Shown: positions 35,035-44,449, numbered from the stretch's first letter. The stretch: 64,000 nt of DNA from Tsukamurella ocularis (GCF_024807615.1 NZ_JANUCJ010000001.1:496001-560000); one strand, 5' to 3'. Numbers and translations: made by a program. The notes: generated from the letters alone by a model not told the origin.

Positions 35035-36537
35035 TGCCCGCACCGCGTCGATCGTGTCCGCCTCGGCGGCGGTCTTGTCCGGGCGATAGCGCAGTACCCG
35101 GGCGAAGCGCAGAGCGACGCCGCCGGGGTAGCGGCGCGAGACCTGCACCCCGTCCAGCTCGATCTCGACGACGATCTCGGGACGGAGGTAGACGGTGTGC
35201 TCGTCGCGAGTGCGCTCGTGCAGCGGGAACTCCTCGGTCTGCCAGCGCAGCAGCGCGTCGGTGAGCCCCTTGAAGGTCTTGCCCACCATGACCGGATCTC
35301 CGCCGTCCGGGTCGCGGGCGCCGAGGTGCAGGTTCGACAGCATCCCCGTGCGGCGACCATAGCCCCACTCGGCGCCCAGCACCACCAGGTCCAGCGTGTG
35401 CGTCTGCTTGACCTTCTGCCACGCGCGACCCCGGCGGCCCGCCGCATAGGGCGCGGCGAGCGCCTTGATCATCACGCCCTCGTGCCCGGCCGCGAGAGCG
35501 GCCTCGTAGTGGGCCGCGGCCTCGTCCGGGGCGGGGCGGGCCAGCGCGGGGATGCGCAGCTCTCCGGCCACCGTCTGGAGCGCGTCGAGCCGGACAGACA
35601 GCGGCTCGTCGAGCAGGTCGCGGCCGTCGAGGTGCAGGCAGTCGAAGAAGTACGGGCGCAGCACCGTCCCCCCGGACTCGGTCGACCCGAACCGGCTCAT
35701 CGTCTCCTGAAAGGGCCGCGGCCGCCCCGCATCCGTGAGGGCGAGCGACTCCCCGTCGAGGACGACCGACCGGCACGGCAGTTCCCGTGCCAGCGCAACG
35801 ATCTCGGGCACCGCGTCGGTGATGTCACGGAGCGTGCGCGTGTACACCCGCACCTCGTCGCCGAGCCGATGCACCTGGATCCGGGCTCCGTCGAGCTTGA
35901 ACTCGACGCTCACGTCGGTGCCCAGGTCGGCCAGCGCGGCGTCCACGCCCTCCGCCGGTGAGGCGAGCATCGGCGAGACGCCGCGCAGCACCTCGAGGCC
36001 GAACCCCGCGAGCTCGTCGACGCCGCCGCGCAGGGCCGCAGCAGCGGTGTCCGGCAGCGAGCCCGAGAGCATCGCCGCGCGCCGCACCGTCTCCAGCGGG
36101 ACGTCGGCGGCGCGGGCGACCGCGTCGGTCACGACGCCCGCGAGCGCGCCCTGCCGCAGCTCGCCCGTGATGAGCCCGACGAGGAACCGCTGTTCCGCCG
36201 CCGTCGCCCGGCCGAACAGGCCGGTGAGGACGGCGTCCCGTCGGGCGACGGAGCCGGCACCCGAGGTGCCGGCCAGCTCGTCGAGCGCATCGGTCACCTC
36301 CTCGACCGTCAGCGCCGGTTCCTCGGCGGGGGCCAGCGCGTCGACGGTCCGCGCGACGGTGCGCCACCCGGCGCCGAGGTGGCCCTGCAGCAGTTCGCCC
36401 GACAGCCAGGCGACGATGGGCCGTACATCTGCCGGCCCGGCGGCGCCGATCACAGCGGCCAGCGCGGCGATCTTCGCGGTGCGCGAACGCGTGCCCGCGA
36501 CCTCGGTGGACACGGCGACGACCTCGGCGAACAACAC
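35020..36537 (-). CDS. ligB: ATP-dependent DNA ligase LigB
   Basis: A 505-residue ATP-dependent DNA ligase. Catalytic Lys in EFKLDGARIQVHR (motif I, near residue 213), motif III DGESLALTDAGRPRPFQ, motif IV-V HEGVMIKALAAPYAAGRRG and KVKQTHTLDLVVLGAEWGYG, then an OB domain with FKGLTDALLRWQT. The N-terminal 190-residue DNA-binding domain is intact, as in mycobacterial LigB. I choose GTG 36537 (VLFAEVVAVSTEV); the frame continues 117 codons upstream without homology. Repair role; unrelated to the sterol genes around it. Confidence 0.9.
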   Translation of the reverse strand: MLFAEVVAVSTEVAGTRSRTAKIAALAAVIGAAGPADVRPIVAWLSGELLQGHLGAGWRTVARTVDALAPAEEPALTVEEVTDALDELAGTSGAGSVARRDAVLTGLFGRATAAEQRFLVGLITGELRQGALAGVVTDAVARAADVPLETVRRAAMLSGSLPDTAAAALRGGVDELAGFGLEVLRGVSPMLASPAEGVDAALADLGTDVSVEFKLDGARIQVHRLGDEVRVYTRTLRDITDAVPEIVALARELPCRSVVLDGESLALTDAGRPRPFQETMSRFGSTESGGTVLRPYFFDCLHLDGRDLLDEPLSVRLDALQTVAGELRIPALARPAPDEAAAHYEAALAAGHEGVMIKALAAPYAAGRRGRAWQKVKQTHTLDLVVLGAEWGYGRRTGMLSNLHLGARDPDGGDPVMVGKTFKGLTDALLRWQTEEFPLHERTRDEHTVYLRPEIVVEIELDGVQVSRRYPGGVALRFARVLRYRPDKTAAEADTIDAVRALLPG

Positions 36538-36583
36538 CCCGTCATTGTGGCGCACACCCCTGACAGGTGCGGCGCGACCGGCG

Positions 36584-36623
36584 ACGACAGCCCGTGCCAG
36601 CGCCACGACAGCCCCACGACAGC
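36584..36623. repeat. Three direct ACGACAGC repeats before the exporter operon
   Basis: ACGACAGC occurs at 36584-36591, 36605-36612 and 36616-36623, all in one orientation, between divergent ligB and the ABC genes. The spacing (21 and 11 bases from start to start) is near whole helical turns. A regulator binding site is possible; no known consensus is recognised. Confidence 0.45.
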
Positions 36624-36645
36624 GGGGCGATGCATCGTGGTGGCC

Positions 36646-37662
36646 ATGACGATCACACAGATGAGGACCGGCCAAAACCCGTCTTCCCCCACCGACCTCG
36701 CGATCGACGCCCGCGGCCTGGTCAAGCACTTCGGTGCGACTCGAGCGGTCAACGGCGTCGACCTGCAGGTGCCCACCGGCACCGTCTACGGCGTCCTCGG
36801 CCCCAACGGCGCGGGGAAGACGACCACCATCAGCATGCTCGCCACGCTGCTCAAACCCGATGCGGGCAGCGCCCGGATCTTCGGGCACGACGTCGTCGCC
36901 GAGTCCACTACGGTGCGCTCGCTCATCGGCGTCACCGGGCAGTACGCCTCCGTCGACGAGGACCTCACGGCACGGCAGAACCTGGTCCTTTTCGGCCGGC
37001 TGCTCGGCAAGAGCCGCACCGAGTCCCGTTCGCGTGCAGAGGAATTACTCGGCGCCTTCGGCCTGGAGGACGCGGCGAGCCGCCCGCTCAAAGAGTTCTC
37101 CGGCGGCATGCGGCGGCGGCTCGACCTGGCCGCCAGCCTCATCGACACCCCGCCGCTGCTGTTCCTCGATGAGCCGACCACCGGCCTCGACCCGCGCACG
37201 CGCTCGCAGATGTGGGACACCATCCGCGAGCTCGTCGCCCAGGGCTCGACGGTGCTGCTCACCACGCAGTACCTCGACGAGGCCGACCAGCTGGCCGACC
37301 GCATCGCGGTGATCGACCACGGCCTCGTCATCGCAGACGGCACCGCCGACGAGCTCAAGGCCTCGGTCGGTTCGTCGACGCTGCAGCTCACCCCGGCCGA
37401 TCGCGCCGACGCACCGGTCGTCGCGCGCACCGTCGAGAAGATCCTCACCGAATCGGCCGCGTTCAGCCCCGAGGCGGCCCGCGTAACCGCGCCGCTGCAC
37501 CGCCCCGACCTGGTTCCCGATCTGCTCATCGCGCTGCGCGAGCAAGGTGTCGCCATCGAGGAGATCACGGTCTCCAAGCCCAGCCTCGACGAGGTCTTCC
37601 TCACCCTCACCGGCCGTCCCGACGACACGGCCGCCACCGATTCCGCCCAGGAGGCATCATGA
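36646..37662 (+). CDS. DrrA-like ABC transporter ATPase
   Basis: A 338-residue ABC ATPase of the daunorubicin-resistance (DrrA) type. Walker A GPNGAGKTTT near residue 51, Q-loop region GVTGQYASVDEDLTARQNLV, signature FSGGMRRRLDLAASL near 148, Walker B LLFLDEPTTGLDP, switch His replaced by TTQYLDEADQ (Gln, usual in DrrA). A DrrA-type C-terminal extension follows (about 235-338). The ATG at 36646 is chosen; two GTG codons lie just upstream in frame. It is coupled to the permease by ATGA. The exported substrate is unknown. Confidence 0.9.
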   Translation: MTITQMRTGQNPSSPTDLAIDARGLVKHFGATRAVNGVDLQVPTGTVYGVLGPNGAGKTTTISMLATLLKPDAGSARIFGHDVVAESTTVRSLIGVTGQYASVDEDLTARQNLVLFGRLLGKSRTESRSRAEELLGAFGLEDAASRPLKEFSGGMRRRLDLAASLIDTPPLLFLDEPTTGLDPRTRSQMWDTIRELVAQGSTVLLTTQYLDEADQLADRIAVIDHGLVIADGTADELKASVGSSTLQLTPADRADAPVVARTVEKILTESAAFSPEAARVTAPLHRPDLVPDLLIALREQGVAIEEITVSKPSLDEVFLTLTGRPDDTAATDSAQEAS

Positions 37663-38480
37663 CCACCACCCTCACCCGCGCCCCCGGCCGCACGCCGGAC
37701 CGCGCGGTCCCCAACCACATCGGCCTCGCCGAGACCGTCCGGCAGTCCTTCACGATGGGATGGCGCGGCGTGCTCAAGATCCGGCACAACCCGGAGCAGC
37801 TCTTCGACGTTGTGCTGCAGCCGATCATCTTCACGCTGATGTTCACCTACATCTTCGGCGGCGCGATCAGCGGCGACGTGCACAGTTACCTGCCGGTCAT
37901 CATCCCCGGCATCCTGGTGCAGACCGTGATCGTCGCGTCGATCGTCACGGGCACGCAGCTCCGCGAGGACATGAACAAGGGCGTCTTCGACCGGTTCCGG
38001 TCGCTGCCGATCGCCCGGATCAGCCCCCTCGCCGGCGCGCTGCTCGCGGACGTCGTGCGCTACCTCATCGCCACGGTCATCACCTTCGTCGTGGGCATCG
38101 CGATGGGGTGGCGCCCCGATCCGGTGGGCGTCATCGCCTCCACCGCGCTGATCCTGTTCTGCAGCTTCGCCGTGTCGTGGATCTTCGCGCTCATGGGCTG
38201 CCTCATGCAGAAGGCCACCGCCGTGCAGGGCGTCTCGATGATGATCATGTTCCCGCTCACCTTCCTGTCCAACGCCTTCGTCCCGGTCGAGACCATGCCG
38301 GGCTGGCTGCAGGCCTTCGTGAACGTGAACCCGATCAGCCACCTGGTCTCCGCGATCCGCGAGCTGTGCAACACCGGCCACGCGGGTATCCACGTCGTGT
38401 GGAGCCTCGTCGGCGCGCTGGTGATCATCGCGATCTTCGCGCCGCTCGCCGTGCGGGCATACATCCGCAACGCCCGCTGA
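37659..38480 (+). CDS. DrrB-like ABC transporter permease
   Basis: A 273-residue ABC-2 permease with six hydrophobic segments (for example VVLQPIIFTLMFTYIFGGAI, then near 105-135, 140-170, 178-205 and 240-262) and the ABC-2 motif N-K-G-V-F-D-R-F-R-S-L-P-I-A-R. Partner of the preceding ATPase. The large SARP-type regulator gene converges on it 40 bases downstream; whether that regulator controls it is open. Confidence 0.9.
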   Translation: MTTTLTRAPGRTPDRAVPNHIGLAETVRQSFTMGWRGVLKIRHNPEQLFDVVLQPIIFTLMFTYIFGGAISGDVHSYLPVIIPGILVQTVIVASIVTGTQLREDMNKGVFDRFRSLPIARISPLAGALLADVVRYLIATVITFVVGIAMGWRPDPVGVIASTALILFCSFAVSWIFALMGCLMQKATAVQGVSMMIMFPLTFLSNAFVPVETMPGWLQAFVNVNPISHLVSAIRELCNTGHAGIHVVWSLVGALVIIAIFAPLAVRAYIRNAR

Positions 38481-38520
38481 CGGGACCGCCCGCAGCAGCC
38501 GCCGGCACCCGCCCGCCGCG

Positions 38521-41500
38521 CTACGCCCTCCGGCGGAGCGCGGCGGTAGTGTCGCGCAGGAGCCGGACCGCCCGCGACCGGGACAGTCCCGCGATGCGTT
38601 CGCCCTGAGCGCGCCACGCCGCCTCCGGGGCGCCCTGCGGCAGGTCGGCGAGCCGCTGCATCGTCTCGTGCATGACCGGATAGTCCTGGCGCGCACCGAG
38701 CCTGCGTGCGAGCCCCGCCATGATCGCGGCCTCCTCGGACGCCGGATCCGTCGCCACCAGGTGGGCACCGACGGCCAGGGCCATCGTCGCCGCCTGGGGC
38801 AGGTCCCAGTAGCCGGTGATCCCGAACATGGCCTCGTCGCCGGCGATCAGCGCCGAGACGAGCTCTCCTCCGGTCTCCGGCGCCCCGCTCGCCACGACCC
38901 CGAGCAGCGCGATGGCGACCAGCATCTCGCCGCCGGGATCCCTGCTGCCGTTAGGGATCCGGCGCACCAGCAGCTCGCCCGCCCGCCGGTACAGGGCCGC
39001 GTCGGGGGCGCCCCGCAGCCGTGCCAGCTCGGCCGCCCCGATCATCATGGCGGCCACGACCTCGGGCCCGCCGTCGGGATCGGGGTCCGTGGGCAGCCAC
39101 GCCCCCTGGAGGGTGCGTTGCAGCGCCTCCGCCTCGTCGATCCGGCCGAGCGAGCACAGGCTCGCGACTAGGTACGCCATCGCCTGCTTCGCGTCCTCGT
39201 CGGCGCCGATCGAGGCCAGCTTCTCCGTGGCCGTCCGGTAGCGTCGCTCCGCCTCGTCCCAGCGGGTCTGCTGGCCGAAGATGCTCGCCGTGCTCATGGC
39301 GAGCATCGCCTCCGTCCAGGCGTCGCCCGGTTCACCGATCGCGCCGATCGCGGCGGAGTCCTCCAGGGCGCCCGCCAGATCACCACAGTTCTCCCGCAGG
39401 TTCATCCGCGCCGCCAGCGCGTGCAGGCGGACGTCGTCCGCGGGCGAGCTCACCCCGGCGAGCACGAGACGGAGGAGTCCGTACACCGAACGCTGGAGGA
39501 AGAAGGCGCTGAAGTAGTCGGCCGGCTCGAGCAGCGTCCGCTCGGGCCGGTGCAGCCTGCGGATCATGGTGCGACCGCGCGCGACGTGGCGCGACGTCGG
39601 ATCCGCCCCGGGCGCGGCGCACGCCGCGAGCACCGTGCCCTGCCACAGCTCGCGATCCTCGTCGGCGAGCCCCGCGGCCAACGCCTCGCGCGGGTCGGGC
39701 AGGGCGTGGACGATCCGAATGCCGATCTCCTGCACCTGCGCGTGCAGGCTCCGCATCGACCACAGGCCCGCGAGCAGCGGGAAGACCCGGATCACCGTCC
39801 ACGCCGCGTCGCGGTCGCCGGCGACGAGCGCCTCCACGGCCCCGCGGAGCACGAACGCCAGGTTCTCGAGGTCCTCCGCGAGGCGCCCGATCACCGCATG
39901 ACCACCGACGGAACGGTATTCGCGCCACATCGCGGAAGCGAGATCGGCGGCCCAGGACGCCATCGCCAGATCCACGAAACGGCTCTCGGGCGTCCCGCCG
40001 GCGGACGGCGGCGCCTCCGTGAGCCGCTCCTCGCCGAACTCGCGGACCGTCTCGAGCATCCGGTAACGGGTGCGGCCCGCGCTCTCGGCGACGTGCACGA
40101 GGGACTGGTTCGCCAGCGAGATCAGCGCGTCATCGAGCGCGACCGGATCCAACCCCGTGGTCGCGGCCGCAGCCCCGGTGTCGAAACCCGCGGGGAACCT
40201 GCACAGCCGGCGCAGGGCGAGCTGCGCGTCGGGTTCCAGGAGGTCCCAGCTCCACTCGATCACCGCGTGCAGCGTGCGATGGCGGTCGGGTGCGGACCGG
40301 TCGGCGGAGCGCAGCAGCGCGAACCGCTGTTCCAACCGGTCGGTGATCTCCTCCACGCTCAGGGTGCGCACCCGCGCCGCGGCGAGCTCGATCGCCAGCG
40401 GGAGGCCGTCCAGTCGGCGGCACAGCTCGGCGACGGCGTCCTCCGGCAGCGCCACGTCGGGACGCACGGCGCGGGCGCGCTGCGCGAACAGCTCGACCGC
40501 GGCGGACCCCGCACCGTCGGTCGCCAGGACGGGCAGCGGGTGCACCCGCTCCGCCCGGATCTGCAGGGGCGAGCGGCTCGTCGCGAGCACCGTGACGCCG
40601 GGCGCCCCCGCCACGAGGTCGGCCACCACGTCGGCGCAGGCGTCCACGACCTGCTCGCAGTTGTCCAGGACGACGAGGCAACGACGACGACCCAGCACTT
40701 CCAGCACGCGCGCACCCAGATCTCGGATCACCCTGCGCGGCATGCCGTCCGCGCCGAGGTCCGATTCCGCCAGGCCGAGGCCACGGGAGATCGCGGGCAG
40801 CACGCCTGCCGCGGAGCGGACCGCGGCGAGGGGCACGTAGTAGACCGGCGTGCCGGCGTCCGCGACGGCGGCACCGACCGCCTCTGCGATGCGGGTCTTC
40901 CCCACCCCGCCCGGCCCGAGCACGGTCACCACCCGCGCCTCGCCGACCAGACGCACCAGTTCGGCGACCTCCGCAGCGCGCCCGATGAGCGGCGTCACCT
41001 CGGCCGGAAGTCCCACGGCCGCGGCGCGTGCGGGCTTCGACGACGTCGGCGTCGTACCCGCTAGCAGCTCGCGGTGCAGGCGCGTCGCCTCGTCGCCGGG
41101 CTCGGTCCCCAGCTCGGTGATCGACGTCCGCCGCAGCTCCGCGTACGCGGCGAGGGCCTCGGCGGTCCGGCCGGATCCGGCGAGCGACCGCATGAGCATC
41201 ACCCGGGCGGGTTCGTCGAGCGGATCGGCGGCGATGCGTCCCTCGGCGATCGCGCGCGCCGCGTCGAAGTCGCCGGCGGCCAGCGCGGCGGCGGCCCGCC
41301 GCGCCTCGAGCCGGTCGAAGGCGCCGGCCGCGCGCCGCGCGAGCTCGTCCGCGGGCCCACCGTCGTCGAGGTCGTCGGCCGGCGTTCCGCGCCACAGGCG
41401 CAGGGCCCGCGCCTCGTCGCCCCGATCGCGGAGAGCGGCCTCGGCCCGGGCGAGGTCGGAGTCCGCGTCGAGGCGGTAGCCGCCGGCCACGGCCTCGAGG

Positions 41501-41748
41501 ACGGCGGGCCGGATGAGCGCTCGGACGCGCGAGATCTGGGTATGCAGCGCGGCGTTCGGCGACTTGGGCGGGGTGTCGCCCCACACCTCGTCAACGAGGC
41601 GGTCGGCGCTCACCGGTCGACCGTCGGCGAGCACCAGCGCGACGAGGAGTCGCCGCGCCCGCACCCCGGGCACGGGTCGGCCGCCGGCGACGACCGGTCC
41701 GAGGACGCCGATCATCGCCGCGTCGTCGGGGGCGCTGCCGTCGTGCAC
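38521..41748 (-). CDS. large SARP/AfsR-type regulator (wHTH-BTAD-ATPase)
   Basis: A 1075-residue regulator: OmpR-like winged helix (about 12-90), bacterial transcriptional activation domain (about 95-240; ends TELGTEPGDEATRLHRELL), NB-ARC-type ATPase with Walker A LGPGGVGKTRIAEAVG near 280 and Walker B CLVVLDNCEQVVD near 355, then about 600 residues of helical repeats. Such proteins activate secondary-metabolite or other local genes. The GTG at 41748 gives the longest form; the ATG at 41715 (MIGVLGPVVAGG) fits the family equally well. No biosynthetic cluster adjoins; the DrrAB-like genes are the only candidate neighbours. Confidence 0.88.
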   Translation of the reverse strand: MHDGSAPDDAAMIGVLGPVVAGGRPVPGVRARRLLVALVLADGRPVSADRLVDEVWGDTPPKSPNAALHTQISRVRALIRPAVLEAVAGGYRLDADSDLARAEAALRDRGDEARALRLWRGTPADDLDDGGPADELARRAAGAFDRLEARRAAAALAAGDFDAARAIAEGRIAADPLDEPARVMLMRSLAGSGRTAEALAAYAELRRTSITELGTEPGDEATRLHRELLAGTTPTSSKPARAAAVGLPAEVTPLIGRAAEVAELVRLVGEARVVTVLGPGGVGKTRIAEAVGAAVADAGTPVYYVPLAAVRSAAGVLPAISRGLGLAESDLGADGMPRRVIRDLGARVLEVLGRRRCLVVLDNCEQVVDACADVVADLVAGAPGVTVLATSRSPLQIRAERVHPLPVLATDGAGSAAVELFAQRARAVRPDVALPEDAVAELCRRLDGLPLAIELAAARVRTLSVEEITDRLEQRFALLRSADRSAPDRHRTLHAVIEWSWDLLEPDAQLALRRLCRFPAGFDTGAAAATTGLDPVALDDALISLANQSLVHVAESAGRTRYRMLETVREFGEERLTEAPPSAGGTPESRFVDLAMASWAADLASAMWREYRSVGGHAVIGRLAEDLENLAFVLRGAVEALVAGDRDAAWTVIRVFPLLAGLWSMRSLHAQVQEIGIRIVHALPDPREALAAGLADEDRELWQGTVLAACAAPGADPTSRHVARGRTMIRRLHRPERTLLEPADYFSAFFLQRSVYGLLRLVLAGVSSPADDVRLHALAARMNLRENCGDLAGALEDSAAIGAIGEPGDAWTEAMLAMSTASIFGQQTRWDEAERRYRTATEKLASIGADEDAKQAMAYLVASLCSLGRIDEAEALQRTLQGAWLPTDPDPDGGPEVVAAMMIGAAELARLRGAPDAALYRRAGELLVRRIPNGSRDPGGEMLVAIALLGVVASGAPETGGELVSALIAGDEAMFGITGYWDLPQAATMALAVGAHLVATDPASEEAAIMAGLARRLGARQDYPVMHETMQRLADLPQGAPEAAWRAQGERIAGLSRSRAVRLLRDTTAALRRRA

Positions 41749-41800
41749 CCGGCCAGCGTAGTCGCGGACGGTCCGCCGGTCCGCGGTCGCGGTGGCCCGA

Positions 41801-43381
41801 TCAGCGGATGCGCAGCTTGCGCATCCAGCGCAGGACCTGCTTGGTCTGCTGGGCGTACTGCTCGTAGCTCTGCCCCGGGCGCGGGTTGTACACCTGCTGC
41901 TTCAGGGTCGCCAGGTTGGTGGTGTCGGTGTACTTGAGCAGGCCCGCGTCGCCGTGGCGCACGCCCACGCCCGACGCCTTCCATCCGCCCGACGGGGTGC
42001 CCTTGCTCGCGAAGGAGGCCGCGAAGCCGTCGTTGACGTTGACGTTGCCCGCCTCGAGCTGCGCGCCGATCCGCGCCGCGCGGCGCAGGTCCTTGCCCCA
42101 CACGCTGGCGTTGAGGCCGTAGCGCGTGTCGTTGGCGAGGCGGATCGCCTCCTCGTCGCTGGAGTAGCGGAACAGGGCGACCACGGGGCCGAAGGTCTCG
42201 GCGGAGGCGAGATGCATGTCCGGGGTGACGCCGGTGAGGATCGTCGGCGCGTAGAACGCCGGTCCCACGTCGGTGCGCTCCCGCCCGCCGCACAGCACGG
42301 TGGCCCCCTTGGCGCGCGCGTCCTCGACGTGGGCGGCGACCCGGCGCAGCTGGTCGGGCGAGGCGAGCGAGCCCATGTCGGGCTCGTAGTCGTAGGTCGC
42401 GCCCAGCTTGAGGGCGCCCGCGGCGGCGACGAACCGGCGGGAGAACTCGTCGTAGATGTTCTCGTGCACGTACATCCGCTCGATGTGCATGCACGCCTGG
42501 CCGGCGTTGGCGAAGACGGCGAAGATCGCCGACGGGATGGCCTCGTCGAGGTCAACGTCGTCGAGCACGATCATCGGGTTCTTGCCGCCGAGCTCGAGGC
42601 TGCAGCCGATGAGGTTGCGCCCGGCCCGTTCTCCGACGGTGACGCCGGTCACGCTGGAACCCGTGAACATGACGAAGTCCGACTCGTCGATGAGGGCAGG
42701 GCCCACGTCCGGCCCCTGCCCGCAGACCACCTGGAACAGGCCCTCCGGCGCGCCGGCGCGGCGCAGCAGCTCGACGCCGTAGAGGGCGGCGAGCGCGGTC
42801 TTGTTGTCGGGCTTGAGGACCACGCCGTTGCCAGCGATGAGCGCGGGGATCGCGTCGGAGAGCGCCATCGCGAAGGGGAAGTTCCACGGCGCGATGACGC
42901 CGATGACGCCCTTGGGGCGATGCAGCTCGACGGAGTTGCTCACCACCGGAACGGGGCCGCCGCGACGGCGTGAGCGGAGCAGTCTGGGTGCGGACTTGAG
43001 GTAGTGGCTGATCACCATCGGGACGTCGCACGACTCCTCGAAGGCCATCCGCCGGTTCTTGCCGGTGCCGCTCTGGATGAGGTCGACGAGCAGCTCGTTG
43101 TTTTCGAGGATCAGCTCGTGCAGGCGTCGGAAGACGGCGAGCCGCTCCTCGAGGGAACGCTGCGCCCACTGCCGCTGGGCCTCCCGCGCGGTGGCGAAGG
43201 CGGCGACCACGTCGCCCGGGGTGGACTGCGGGAGCGTGCCGATGGACGCGCCCGTGAACACCTCGGTCATGGTGAACGGTTCGCGGCTGCCGTCGGCGAC
43301 CACCAGCGCGGTGAGGCGCTCGATGAGCTCGTCGGTGACGCGCGCGGGCAGGGTGCTGTCGATCTGCGTGGGCGAAGCCAT
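41801..43381 (-). CDS. gabD2: succinate-semialdehyde dehydrogenase (GabD2-like)
   Basis: A 526-residue NAD(P)-dependent aldehyde dehydrogenase. PKGVIGVIAPWNFPFAMALS near 165, GSSVTGVTVG near 246, catalytic Glu in LELGGKNPMIV and catalytic Cys in NAGQACMHIER near 303. Closest in wording to GabD2 of M. tuberculosis. The ATG at 43381 is 21 bases from a KstR box shared with the divergent F420-type gene, suggesting induction with sterol; then the true substrate may be an aldehyde from sterol breakdown rather than succinate semialdehyde. Confidence 0.83.
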   Translation of the reverse strand: MASPTQIDSTLPARVTDELIERLTALVVADGSREPFTMTEVFTGASIGTLPQSTPGDVVAAFATAREAQRQWAQRSLEERLAVFRRLHELILENNELLVDLIQSGTGKNRRMAFEESCDVPMVISHYLKSAPRLLRSRRRGGPVPVVSNSVELHRPKGVIGVIAPWNFPFAMALSDAIPALIAGNGVVLKPDNKTALAALYGVELLRRAGAPEGLFQVVCGQGPDVGPALIDESDFVMFTGSSVTGVTVGERAGRNLIGCSLELGGKNPMIVLDDVDLDEAIPSAIFAVFANAGQACMHIERMYVHENIYDEFSRRFVAAAGALKLGATYDYEPDMGSLASPDQLRRVAAHVEDARAKGATVLCGGRERTDVGPAFYAPTILTGVTPDMHLASAETFGPVVALFRYSSDEEAIRLANDTRYGLNASVWGKDLRRAARIGAQLEAGNVNVNDGFAASFASKGTPSGGWKASGVGVRHGDAGLLKYTDTTNLATLKQQVYNPRPGQSYEQYAQQTKQVLRWMRKLRIR

Positions 43382-43402
43382 ACCGAACTGTAACCCAAAC
43401 CC

Positions 43403-43420
43403 TAGAACTTGTTCTAGATT
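43403..43420. promoter_or_regulatory. KstR box shared by two divergent genes
   Basis: TAGAACTTGTTCTA (43403-43416; the palindrome extends to CTAGAACTTGTTCTAG) is a full match. On the plus strand its last TA starts TAGATT (43415-43420), six bases before the ATG at 43427. On the minus strand the box ends in TAGGGT, also TANNNT, pointing to gabD2. One symmetric box can thus supply both -10 elements. Confidence 0.85.
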
Positions 43421-43426
43421 TGGGGA

Positions 43427-44446
43427 ATGGTGAACGATCTCAATCTCGGCATCAACCTCGGCTACTGGACCCGTGGGCCGGAGGACCACACCGCGGCGGT
43501 GATCGCCGCCGACGAGCTCGGCTACGACTACGTCTTCACCGCCGAGGCCTACGGCTCCGACGCCTTCTCGACGCTCGCCTGGTACGGGGCCCGAACGAAG
43601 CGGATCAAGCTCGGCACCGCCGTCGCGCAGATCCCCGCGCGCACGCCCACCGCGACCGCCATGCACGCCCTGACGATCGACGGCCTGTCCGGCGGCCGCA
43701 TGGTGCTCGGCCTCGGCGCCTCGGGGCCGCAGGTCGCCGAAGGGTGGTACGGGAACCCGTTCCCCAAGCCGCTCGCCCGCACCCGCGAGTACGTCGACAT
43801 CGTGCGCCAGGTGATCGCCCGGGAGGAGCCCGTCACCAGCGCGGGCCCGCACTACCCGCTGCCGCTGCCCGGCGGCACGGGGCTGGGCAAGCCGCTCAAG
43901 TCCATCGCGCTGCCCGTGCGGCCGCGGATCCCGATCTTCCTCGGCGCGGAGGGGCCGAAGAACGTCGCGCTGTCGACCGAGGTCGCCGACGGCTGGCTGC
44001 CGCTGTTCGTCGATCCGCAGCAGGTCGAGCCGGTCTTCGGCGAGTCCCTCGCGGGCCGATCCGCGGACTTCGAGATCGCCGCGACCGTCTCGGTGATCGT
44101 CTCCGACGACCTCGACGCCGCCCTGACGCAGGCGAAGATCCCGCTCGCCTTCTACATCGGCGGCATGGGCCACAAGTCGACGAACTTCCACCTCGACCTC
44201 ATCGGGCGGCTCGGCTTCGCCGACGCCGCGGTCGCGGTGCAGGAGAAGTTCCTCGCGGGCGACCGCGCTGGCGCCGTCGCCGCCGTGCCCGACGAGCTCG
44301 CCGACTCCATCGCCCTGCTCGGGCCGATCGACCGGATCGCCGAGCGCCTGGCGCTGTGGCGGGACTCCCCGGTCACGACGGTGCTGTTCAGCGGCGTCCG
44401 CGACGAGCCCACGCTGCGCGCCCTGGCGGAGGCGGCGCGAGGCTGA
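43427..44446 (+). CDS. LLM-class F420-dependent oxidoreductase
   Basis: A 339-residue luciferase-like (alpha/beta barrel) oxidoreductase: LGYDYVFTAEAYGSDAFSTL, KLGTAVAQIPARTPTATAMH and GLGASGPQVAEGWYG are family hallmarks of F420 users. The Rv3520c gene of M. tuberculosis, next to ltp4/ltp3, is the likely counterpart and is KstR-controlled; its reaction is not known. The ATG at 43427 has GGGG only one base away, too close to act as ribosome site; with TAGATT-N6-ATG the mRNA is probably leaderless. Confidence 0.88.
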   Translation: MVNDLNLGINLGYWTRGPEDHTAAVIAADELGYDYVFTAEAYGSDAFSTLAWYGARTKRIKLGTAVAQIPARTPTATAMHALTIDGLSGGRMVLGLGASGPQVAEGWYGNPFPKPLARTREYVDIVRQVIAREEPVTSAGPHYPLPLPGGTGLGKPLKSIALPVRPRIPIFLGAEGPKNVALSTEVADGWLPLFVDPQQVEPVFGESLAGRSADFEIAATVSVIVSDDLDAALTQAKIPLAFYIGGMGHKSTNFHLDLIGRLGFADAAVAVQEKFLAGDRAGAVAAVPDELADSIALLGPIDRIAERLALWRDSPVTTVLFSGVRDEPTLRALAEAARG

Positions 44447-44449
44447 GCG

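Noticed and set aside
38521-41748. Long plus-strand open frames inside the SARP-type gene (for example 39421-41064)
   Set aside because: They are antisense shadows with Arg/His/Pro-rich composition and no recognisable domain; the minus-strand frame has complete domains.
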